Positions 50,841-61,934 of a stretch of 64,000 nucleotides of DNA are shown here, piece by piece. A program made the translations under genes and the position numbers. The notes below the pieces were generated by a model. That model saw nothing but the letters and a program-made list of their open reading frames with translations, did no database searches and had not been told where the DNA came from. Position 1 is the stretch's first letter, and every line of letters starts with the position of its first letter. The DNA is taken from NCBI GenBank assembly GCA_023846275.1, contig JAIUJO010000289.1, forward strand, positions 62,001 through 126,000. The letters are read 5' to 3'. The DNA is from Vanilla planifolia (taxonomy: Eukaryota; Streptophyta; Magnoliopsida; Asparagales; Orchidaceae).

Positions 50841-53800
50841 TTTAAATCTCATTTTTTCTAGTTAACAATCTTCTACTTTTCTATTTAATTTTAATTTTCC
50901 TCTTATAATCTATCTCTGTTGCTCTTAATCTTAGCCTCTCAGTTTCACTCCCTTCTCTCTTCCTGCTAACTTTTTTTTTGTCATTTTCTCTTCCCCTCTA
51001 TCTCTTTTCACTCTTCTTTCCTTGTTCCCCATCTTTCTTCTCAATCTCTCTAAAGGCTTTTCTAATTCTAATTATCTCTTCCTTTCTAAATCCTTAATTA
51101 CCAAAGACTTCCAATTTTCCTTTCATTTTTTATTGAACTCTCACATTTTTCACTCCTACTTGTTTTGCTTTTTTCTTTTCTTCCTTACCATTGTTCATCA
51201 ATGGTTTTTTCCTTTCTTATTCTTTTTTATCTCTTTATCTTATAGCCTGTATTTCTTATCTGAATTGTTTCTATTTCTTGATTGTCTCTTTATGTTCTTT
51301 CATTCCCACCCTTCTCTTTCTTTTATTCTTGCACTTTATCTCTCTTTCAATACCTATTTCTACAAATATCATTTTTTGAACCTTTTAATATAATCTATTT
51401 TCACTCTATTTTTTATTTTTGTCTCTTTCTTTTATTTTCCCACTTCTCTTTATTTTTTCTCTTTTTAAAGTCCCTTATTCTCTCAATTTCTTTTTGACTT
51501 GATATCTCTTTATCTATCCCTCATTTTTGTTACATTTCTTTTGATCTTAATGTATCTAGTCCCTTTCTATTGTATTATTTTTTGTTTTTATCTTTTCTTT
51601 ATATTATCACTCTTCTTTCATCGTCTTCTCTCTTTACCTTATTCTTCATTTTCTATTGATCTCTCTACTTATGCTTCCTTACTCGTCAACCATTTTATGT
51701 TTGCATGCCTCTTTAATCTCTATCTCAACAATTTATTATATATAACATACTTTGCTTCTCCCTTTATATTTATTCACCTCATTGCCTCTTGAGTCAATAT
51801 GTGTTAGTCTAATTCTTTGTCTTTGGCTTTCTTTCTCTAGATGACTCTTCACACTCCGTGACCTTCCTTCTTTCTATATCATTTCAACCTCCTTCTCATT
51901 TATGCATTCTTTCTTGTTTAATAATATCCATATATTCTCTATTAGTTTAAACTCTCATTACTTTTCTCTCTAATATCATCAATCCCATTCCTATTATCTC
52001 ATGCTCCTCAATACTTTTCATCTTCTATATCCATCATTCTTCAACATCTTTAATAATTTTTATCAACACTTTGTCACTCTCTCTTCTCTTAATTTCTTTT
52101 ATTATTGCCCTTCTATTTGCTACCTTTTGTCCTAAATTTCTCTTTTGCTTAATCTCTTCTCTTATATCTCTGATGTGCTCTTCATTGCTTTTATCTTCTT
52201 ACCTCTCTATTTTGTGTCTCTTTATCTCCACCTATGCTCTTCATTTATTTCTCTCTTGTTGCCCAACTATCTCTCAATGTCTTATTTCTCTCACTCTTTA
52301 TCCTTTCACTACTCTATGTTATCTTTATCACTCTTTTTCTACTTTTTATAATATATCTCACATCTCTATCTCTTTATCTTTTATCGCTTCTCAATATTTC
52401 CTAATCTCTTTTTCTCATTACTCATCTATTACTTTGCTCTCTTTATTATATCTTCACCAAGTCTTCATTTCCCCATCTATAAATACCTTCTTTCTTATAA
52501 GGAATATCTTCCAACTTTTCTCTTTATTTTATAATCGCTATACCTCTTTCTTACTTTCTCAATTTCACACTTCTCTCCCTTCCTTTCTATCTTGATTTGT
52601 CTCTTATACTTCTTTCACTTCTCTTCTAACATGCTCACTCACTTTCCACTTCTTTGTTCCATCTTTAAGCTTCTCTAATCTCTTTCCTCACTCTTTCTTA
52701 CACTATTCTATTCTCCTTTAAACTTTATTTCTTCGTAACTCTCTTTCTTTCCTTTTCTCTTTGACTCTCTCATTAGCTATTTTATATCCTTTTCCTTTCC
52801 CCTCTCTCATGTTATCTTCTCTCTATAACTAACTCAATTTTTATCTCATTTAAAAAATCTATTTATTTATCTAAATTTTCTAACATTTTTATCTAACTAT
52901 TTCATTTTTATAATAATCTCTTTACTACTCTCTCTCTCTCTTTTCTTACTCTCTTCCAAACTCTATCCATCCGTATTTCATGTCTAGGTCGTTAACATAT
53001 TATATCTCTATGCACTCTCTTCTCTTTCACTATAATATCACTCACTATCTAATTATAAAAATTGATGCTTCCTCCCTTATTCCTTCTTTAATTGTCCATG
53101 ATTATCTCTTTCTTGCTCTAGCTTTCCTCGCTCCTTTTCTCACTATCTTTGCTTTTTTTATTTTTTCTCTCTCTTTAACTCTGATATCCTTATAAGAATC
53201 CCTTCTATCTTTCTCTCCCACTTATTCCTTCACTCACTTTGTCATGCACTCTCTCACAAGAAAATCACCTCTCACAATTTTTTATGACTTCTCTTATAGC
53301 ATTCTTTATTTATATTAACTAAAAATATTATATATCAACCTCTATCTTATGTTCTGTATTTCAATCTAGTTTCTTTTCCCCCATCATATCACACTTTATT
53401 ACTTTTCCTACTTTTACTTTTCTCTAATCATGTTGTCCTTCATTATTTTATTCACTACATTTCCTTTCTTACTCAATTGTTTTCTTAATCAACTAGTTCT
53501 TTCAAAATCATTTTCCTCCTTTCTCTCTAACTCTACTAAACCTTTCTAATCACTTTCCATTCCCCTCTCTCTTTCTCTTCTTAATATATTTCCCTTAATT
53601 TATATCTCGTTCATATCAAAATTTTGGCTATTTTTCTCTCCATCTTGCTTATATCTCTTTAATATTTTTACTCTAGCACACTACCTACTATCTTCTCTTA
53701 TCTTCCTCTCTTCTACATTGTCTTCTTATCTGTATCTCTTTATCTTACTATATTTAAACCTATTCTCTCTCATGCCGCTCTTGTTTCCCTTATCACCTCA

Positions 53801-54190
53801 TTTTTAGTCCACCTTATTCTATCAATTGATGCACCTTCCTACTCTTTTCCTTTACTCTCAATGTCAATTATTATCTCTTTCTCATTTTAGCTGACTCCAT
53901 CACTCACTTTCTCTCTTCTTACTCTTATATTTATTTTTTCTCCCTTTCTCTCAACTTTTCATATATTAATCTCTTCTATCACTTCCTCTTGCTCACTCCC
54001 TCTATCTCTCTATCACACTAATATACCTTCTTTCTTTTGCTATCTATCTCCAATTAATATTTTCCCATTTTCTCTTAGTCATTTCTATTTTTATGTATCT
54101 AAACATACTTTATTTTCACTTTGCTTCTCAAGTTTCCCAACTTTCTTTCTTTTCTCTTTCTCTTTTTATCATTCATTTTATGTCTACCTT
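50841..54190. repeat. Polypyrimidine domain of unit 3 (5' part missing)
   Basis: This C/T-rich sequence begins abruptly with a stretch matching AATCTATCTCATAATCTATC of units 1 and 4 (42,589 and 57,480). The segment containing the CACAAAATATTTGTG landmark is absent. The remaining landmarks, including AATTGATGCTTCCTCCC (53,067) and AACTTTTCATATATTAATCT (53,956), are in order. No gene is visible. Confidence 0.85.
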
Positions 54191-56075
54191 CAATATTCTA
54201 TTTCAAAATATAATGTAGAAATAAAATTAGAAACATGATATGAACCAAAATATGAATAACAAGTTAAATAAATTAAAAGTTGTAAAATAAAGTATATAAA
54301 TTATTTATTTTTATTCTATTAAAATTTAGAACTTTTTTATAACTATTAATAATTATCAAAATCAAAGCAACTAATAGGATGTGTAATAAAAAATTATATT
54401 TATTGTTGTAATAAGCATTATTTATAAATTTAAATAGATATAATAAATCTATTTTGAATAAAATAATTACATTGTATTAAAAAAAGATTCTTCTTATTAT
54501 AGTAACAATGAATAGTAAACTTTATAACAACATTTGCATTTAAAAATGTTTATAAAATAATTAAAGTTTCACAATAATTACAAAAACACTTTTATTAATT
54601 ATTCTTATATTGTTAATAATAACAACTATTTTATAGTGTTAATGATACAAAAATAAAGAAAATATAAATATTATATTATGAATTTTAAAAAAAAACTAAT
54701 GAACAATAATAAAACATATTGTGATGATCATGAATAGTATTTTTAAAATTTTTAAAAAAATTATATCTTATTTTATTATTTATAGATATTCTTTTTCATC
54801 TTCCTTTCAATATTTTTTGTATGGCCTCATTTGTTTCTTTTAAAAATTTTTACTATACTATTTATACTTGAAATAGTTTGTATTTAATTTTATTCATTTC
54901 TAATTTTCTTCTTTAACTATGCTTTTGTATTTTTATTATTCTTATTTTGTGTTCTATATTTTCGTATTCTTTTTCTTATTCGTCTTTTTATAATACTCCT
55001 TCAAGATTTCATTTACTTAATCATATTATTATTTTTAAGAATATACAAAAGCAAAGTTCAAAATAAAATTATTACTACTTTTTTGCAATTTTTTTTGAAA
55101 AAGGAAATTAATTATTTTTATTATAATTATAATTTTAAATTTATTTTATTAACTTAAAAATATTCTTTATTTTTTTTGAAATAAGAATTAGATAATAAGA
55201 AATTATGCATTTACTCCTTCCGTTTTTTAATCTTCTTTTTATAATTAGTTCTTATTAAATTTTTTCTTATTTTTTGTTGTAATATTGTTTTCTAAAATTA
55301 AAAAAAGAAAAAAAATAATTATTTATTGATTTCTTTGGGTAGGTTTTGAATAAAGTTATTATCATTTTCACCAAAATTTAACAAATTAATTTTTTTTTTC
55401 TTTATTATTATTAAGAACTAAATTTTATAAATAAAATATTTAATTACAAGATTACGAATATAGTGATTATTATTTTATTGTTAGTATTTATATATTTTTT
55501 CTTAAGGCATTTTAAGCATAATAATAACAATAATAATGACAAATATTCATAATTGCAATATTAGTTATTTACATCAGAAGATTAAAGTTGTACTTTATGT
55601 GAGAATAAAGTTTTTATAATTAAATGATAAAGCCATTTGTTTAGTTATGATCAATAAATTTAGTAATAGTTGTTATCTTAATCTCTTAAATAATGATTCA
55701 AAATATTTAATTATTATTCATAAGAAATATAATAATTAAGAATTAGCTATTTGTATAAGTACAAATTATTTAAGATCCAAATAATTTTTAACGTTAAAAA
55801 ATTAGTTATGTTAATAAATATTACTTTAATCGTTAATAATGGATTGTAATTTAAATGACATATTTTTAAATAATAACAACAATTAATTAGAATTAATCTT
55901 GACATATTAGAATTACTACATTTTTAAGAAAAGTTTATATAATAGTTATTCTCTTAAAAAATTTTTTTTGTTATGACATTACTTAATAATTTTAAATAAT
56001 TTTGAAAAATTACTATTAATGATACTATTTTTTATATTTTTATGGTAAAATAATAATTTTTTATATCTTTTTTAC
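54191..56075. repeat. AT-rich domain of unit 4 (complete)
   Basis: This A+T-rich sequence of about 1.9 kb is collinear with 43,916-45,800. It includes a T-rich inner stretch at about 54,785-55,030. Short inverted A/T words are common, as expected from composition. No gene is visible. Confidence 0.85.
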
Positions 56076-59000
56076 TAATATTATTCTCACTTTCAATCTC
56101 TATCCCTTTAATCCTAGCTTTTCTCTCACAAAATATTTGTGCTTCTCTCCACATTCTTTGTCATAGCCTCTATTAACTTTTTCCCAAAGTCGTCTTTCTT
56201 TTTCTCTTGATCTTCCCTTTCTTAAGATAAAATCTTTTTTTATTGCTTCTTTCTCTATTCTTGTCCTCATTATCATTCAATCAGTGTTTCTCTTTTTAAA
56301 GCTATTTGTTTGCAACTCTCCCTATTCCTTTCTCTCTCTCTCTCTTTAATCATGATGTTTACCTACATCTTTATATTTCTTCTCTTTTTCTCTCTAAACA
56401 AAAATCTCTGTCATGTGTCACTTTCTTTCTATGACTCACCAATCTCTCATCTTTCTCTATCTATCTCCTCATAAGTTACATGTCATGCACTTAGTCCTCT
56501 ATCCTGTATATCACCTTCTCAAGTTTGTAATTTTTTCCCTACTTTCTAATGTCTCTTTTTTATCTAATTCTCACAACCTATAACTCTTTTTTTGAGTTGA
56601 ACATCTCAATGCAGCTTTGACCTCCATATAGTTCTCTAACAAATTTATCTTTTCCCTCTCTCTTCCATATTCTCTTCTCTTTATGTTTCTTTCTCTCACC
56701 ATTTTCTTACCCATCTCTCACACATTCTCACTTCCCTCACTTTTCTTTGTTACCTTGTGTATTCTTTCACTAGATTCATTGTCTTTGACACACTATATTT
56801 TTTCCTTCTCTATCACACCTTGACTTTATTCTCTCTCTTTGTTGATCACTCCATCATTATCTTATTATCCTTCTACCCAATAAACACTATCATAAATTAA
56901 TTTCTTTTTTGCCTCACTCACTCTTCTTGTTTACGTTCTATCAATCTTCTCTCATTATCTATGAATCATAACTATATGTTTCTCTTCTCATATTGTTTTG
57001 TCTTTCCCTATGTTTGTTTCTCTCATTAGCTCATTTTGTTCTCCCTCTCTTTGTCACATTTTCCTCTCCTTCTCCATTCCAAAAACTTACTCTTTTTCTC
57101 TCCACCTTCTTTCTCTTTTGGAATCTTTCTCATTCTTTTTAATAATTTGTCTTTCACTTTGTCAATGACTTATTCTCCTTTTCTAGCTCCTCTCTCTGTG
57201 ACCAATTTGATCTCTCACTATACCTCTTTGTACTTTTTTTTCCTCAAATCTCTTACCACCACTTTCTTTTTACTCAACTCTAAAGTTTATGCTACTCACT
57301 TTTTGTCTCTTTCTCTCTCACTCTTCCATTTTCACTTTTCACAATTTAATCTTCAATGAAAATTTTCTATTTATTCCACTTTATCTCTATTAGAGTTACA
57401 TTTTATCATTCAATTGAATTCTCTCTTTGTCTTTTCATGAGTCATCTGTATCTTTATTTTTTTCTCTTTTCTCTCTTAAAATCTATCTCATAATCTATCT
57501 TTGTTGCTCATAATCTTAGCCTATTAGTCTCCCTCTCTTCCCTTTTCTTACTCACTTCTCTATCTCCTTTTTCTCTCCCCCTCCATCTCTTATCACTCCT
57601 CTTTCCTTCTTCCTCGTCCTTCTTCTCACTTTTTTCTTAACACTCAATAACCAAAGTCATCCAATTTCCATTTCATTCTATTTTGTTGAACTAACTCTCA
57701 CATTATTTCACCCCCACTTATTCTCTTTTTTCTTTTCTTTCTTATATTGTTCCCAAAAAGTTTTTTCCTTTCTTTTTCTATTTTTATCTCTTTGTCTTTC
57801 TCCATCTACCACCAAATTTATATTTTTTCTATTTCTTGTTTATATCTTTATGTTCCTTTTTTGTCTCTCTTCTCTTTCATTCCTTCCTGCACTCTATATC
57901 TCTCTTTTTGGGTATCTACTTTTGTAAAAATCTTTTTTCTCAACCTTTTTCTTAATCAATTTTCGCTCTATTATTTTCCACTATTCCTTATTTTCTCTCT
58001 TTTCGTACTCCTTTTTCTCTCTATGTCTCTTTGACTTGATATCTCTTTGTCTATCCCACACTTTTGCTCCATTTCTTTTTATTTTAATGTATTTAGTCTC
58101 TATTTATTATACTATTTGTCATTGACTTTTTCTTCTCTTTATTCTTTGATTCTTCTTTCATGGTCTTCTCTCTATACCTTATAGTTGATTTTCTTTCCAT
58201 CTCTGCACTTATACTTCATTACTCTTCAAGTGTTATTTTTGCATGCCTCTTTAATCTCTGTCATAGCCTTTTATTATACATATTACACTTTGCTTCTCCT
58301 TCTATATTTATTAATATATTTACCTCTTTGGTCTATGTATTAGTCTAATTCTTTGTCTTTGACTATCTTTCTCTTTGTGACTCCTCACTCTCCCTCACTA
58401 TACCTCTTTTTATATCATCTCAACTTCTTTCTCATCCAATCAATCTTTGTCATTTCACTATCTCACTATACTCTCTATCAGTTTGAACTTTATTTTTTTC
58501 TTTAATATCATCAATCTTATCCTTACTATCTTTGACTCCCCATTTCTTTCACCTTCTATATCCATCATTCTTCTACATCTATAATAATTTTTATCAAAAC
58601 TTTGACACTCTCTTCTCTCTTTCTCTCCTCTCTATTTCTCTTACTATTACTCTTTTATTTTTTATCTTTTTTCTACAATTTCTCTCCTCCCTTATCTCTT
58701 CTCTTATGTCTTCAATGTGGTCTACATTACCTCAATCTTCTTACCACTCTAACCTTTTATCTCCTTATCTTGATCTATGTTCTTTATTTATTTTTGTCTT
58801 GTTTTCCAGCTATCTCTTAATGTGTCATCTCTCTCACACACTCTCCTTTCACTGCACATCTTGTCTTTTTGACTCTCTTAATCCACTTTTCAATATATGC
58901 CTCACATCTCCATCTCCTTATCTTCTAACTTCTCTATATTGCTTTATCCTTTTTTCTTATCCCCATTATTTTGCATTGCATCTCTTCCTTATCCCTTCAC

Positions 59001-60300
59001 AAACTCTCTCTTTTATCTTAGTCTCTCTGAATCTCTCTTCTTCTCCATTTCTTTTTGTCCAAGTCTCTCAACAAATTCTATCACAGCTCACTCTCTCTTC
59101 CTTTATCTCCACACTATCACTTCACCATTTAATTTTATAAATTGATGCATCCTCCCTTAATTTTTCCCTCTCTAATAGTCTTTAATTATCTATTTCTTAC
59201 TCTACATGTCTGCCTCATTCTCTTTCTCTTTGCCTTTGCTCTTTTATTTCTTTCTCTCTCTCCTCCTCTCTTATATCCCTATAACAATTTATTCTATCTT
59301 GCTCTCTCAACCATTCTGTCACTCACTCTATCATGCACTCTTTATCATACAAATTATCTCTTACTATTATTTGTCACTTTTGTCTGAATATTCTCTATTT
59401 TTACTTAACTAAAAATATTTTGTCAACTTTTTCTCTACTTCTTTATCAACAAACCTCTCTCTTATATTCTTTATTTGAACTTAATTTCTTTGCCCCTTTA
59501 TATCACATTCTATTACTTTTTTGTGTTTGACTTTTCACTCCCACATTATTTTTTTTTCAAACTCCTTTTCCACTTTTCACTCTCACTCTCTAGACTAAAT
59601 CTCTCCAATCATGTTTACTCTCTAGACTAAATCTCTCCAATCATTTTCCCTTCCTCTCTCTCTTATAAAATATGTCTCTTAATTTCTATATCATCTATGA
59701 TAAAGTTTTTGCAATCTTTTATCCCCATCATTTCTATCTCTCCTAAATTTCTCTCCTTAACATATTATGTCTTATCTTTTCTTTATCGTGTTCTCTTCCA
59801 CACTCTTTCCTTCTGTATATCTCTTTAACTTGCTCTATTTAAATGCATTATTTCTAATCTTGCTTGCTCTTCCCTTATCTCCTCATCATCATTCAACTTA
59901 CTTTTCCCTTTATATGATGCACTTTCCCGCTCTTTTCCCTCATTCTTGCTCTTAATTATTACCACTTTCTCATTCTACCTTACTTCCTTATTTACTTTCT
60001 CTCTTTATTCTTTTATTTGTTTTTTACTGTATCTCTTCCTCTCAACTCTTCATATATCAATCTCTTATGTCTTTCCCTCTTGCTCACTACCTCTCTCTCT
60101 CAGTCTAACATACATACTCTCATTTGCTACCTATCTTCCCATAATACTTTTGTCTTTTCTCTTGGTCTCTCTATTAGTAATTATCTCGATGTACTTTATT
60201 TTTACTATATTTCTCACCTCTCTCATCTTTCTTTAATTTTCTCTTTCTCCCTCTTTCTCTTTTTCTATCATTCATTATATGTCTATCTTCAATATCTTAT
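56076..60300. repeat. Polypyrimidine domain of unit 4 (complete)
   Basis: At about 4.2 kb this is the longest pyrimidine domain in the window. The + strand is C/T-rich with G scarce. It carries a perfect 32 bp tandem duplication at 59,585-59,644. Open frames such as the one of about 200 codons at 58,532-59,140 encode only Ser/Leu/Phe/Tyr-rich strings, as the composition predicts. Confidence 0.85.
59585..59644. repeat. Perfect 32 bp tandem duplication
   Basis: ACTCTCTAGACTAAATCTCT begins at 59,585 and again at 59,617. The copies are identical over 28 bp (second copy 59,617-59,644). It is absent as a doublet from the other units, so it arose recently within unit 4. Confidence 0.9.
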
Positions 60301-61934
60301 TTCATAAGAAAATTTAGAAATAGAATTAGAAACGTGATATGAATCTAAATAAGAATTTTATGGTTATTATATTAAAAGTAGTATAATAAAGTACATAAAT
60401 TATTAATTATTTTTCCATTAATTTTTAGAATCTTTCTATAGTTTTTAATAATTCTTAGTGATACTTGAAATTAATAATAAGAGTAATTATCAATTATATT
60501 AATATTATAATCAATAATTATTTTAAATTAAAATAGATATAATAAATATGTTTCAAATCAAGTAATTATATTAAATTAAAAACTAATGTAATTATTCTTA
60601 TATTATGAATAATAATTAGTATTTTAAAGTATTAATATAAAAGTAAAAGAAAATATAAATTTTATATTATGAATTAAAAAAATAAAATTAAAGAAGAAAA
60701 ATAAAAATATTATGATAATCATCAATAGTATTAGTAATAATTTATGAAAATTATATTTATTTGTATTAATTATATATTCCTATTCATATTCATTTTATTG
60801 TATTTGGGCTTGTTCCACCTATTTTGTTTTCTTCTAACGCCTTTCATAATCATCTTTACACTTGTAATATTTCACATTTAATTTTATTCTTTACTTATCT
60901 TCTTCATTTATTCTATTTGTTTATTGTTGTTATTCTATTCATCTTGTTAAATATTGTGTTTGATATTTTCTTATTCTTCTTATAGTCAATCTTCTTTTTA
61001 TAATTACTCCGTCACAATTTCTCTTTCTTAATCATATTATTGTCATTAGAAATATGTAGAAACTAAAAAATAAAAAAGAAAATTATTACTAATTTGTTTT
61101 ATCACATTGTTTAAAAAATGATATTCATTATTTTAATAATGATCATAACTTTGATAAAAAATTTTAATAATTCAAAATAAATTATTATTTTATAATTACA
61201 AAAAATAAGATTTCAATAAATTATAAATTTACTTTTCTTCTTCGTAGACATCTTTTTATAATTAGTACTTATTTAATTTTTCTTATTTTGTATTATAATA
61301 GTTTTTGCTAGTATTTGAATAATGGAAGAAAAAAAAACAATTTTAGTTATTTTTGGGTATCTTTATATTAAAATTATTTATTATTTTTTTATTACAATTT
61401 AATACTTACTATACAAATTATTTCATTTAATACTTTTTATTATAACTAAGAAATAAGTTTTATAATTTTAATATTTAATTACAAGATTATGAATAAAGTG
61501 ATTATTATTTTTATTCTTTGTAGTTATAATTTTTTTCTTTAGACATTTTAAAGAATAATAATAGCAATTATTCATATTTACAAATTTAGTTATTTACTTA
61601 ACATGGATAGAGTTATAATTTAGATGTGCATAACATTTTTATACATAAATGATTGTTAGAGCAATTTTTATTAGTTAGAATCAATACTATAAGTAATAAT
61701 TGTTGTTATCTCTAATACTTAAACAACTATTAAAAATAATTAATTTTTATTTATATGAACTATAATAATTAAGAATTAGCTATTTAAATAAGTAAAAATT
61801 ATTTAAGAACCAAAAAAAATTAAATTTAAAAAATTAGTTATGTTAATAAATAATACTTTATTAGCTAATAACAAATTATAATTTAAATGACATATTTTTA
61901 AATTATAAGAATAAGTAATTAGAAATAATCCTAA
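60301..61934. repeat. AT-rich domain of unit 5
   Basis: This A+T-rich sequence carries CTTTACACTTGTAATATTTC (60,854), an (AATA)-rich run near 61,555, and AAGAATTAGC (61,771) in the usual order. The distance from the boundary landmark to the TTACACTTG landmark is about 521 bp, compared with about 611-627 bp in units 2-4, so a small deletion is present early in the domain. Confidence 0.83.

Larger units (their letters stand above)
49671..54190. repeat. Long-unit AT/CT satellite, unit 3 (~4.5 kb, shortest internal unit)
   Basis: The unit is bounded by ATGATATGAA landmarks at 49,694 and 54,235. It has two deletions relative to units 2 and 4. About 0.5 kb is missing from the AT domain near 50,435, where the sequence jumps from TTCTCCTTGTAAAG to an (AATA)-rich run. 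About 1.5 kb is missing at the AT/CT boundary near 50,840. Confidence 0.85.
54191..60300. repeat. Long-unit AT/CT satellite, unit 4 (~6.1 kb, most complete)
   Basis: This unit contains every landmark seen in any other unit and has no obvious deletion, so it is the best reference copy. Its order is ATGATATGAA (54,235), TTATACTTGAAATAG (54,862), (AAT)n run (55,520-55,540), AAGAATTAGC (55,738), AAATATTTGTG (56,131), AATTGATGCATCCTCCC (59,141), and AACTCTTCATATATCAATCT (60,045). Confidence 0.87.

Noticed and set aside
58532..59140. 202-codon Ser/Leu/Phe-rich open frame resembling a membrane protein
   Set aside because: Polypyrimidine DNA encodes only Phe, Leu, Ser, Pro and similar residues, so apparent hydrophobic segments are automatic. 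The frame is not conserved in the other satellite units.
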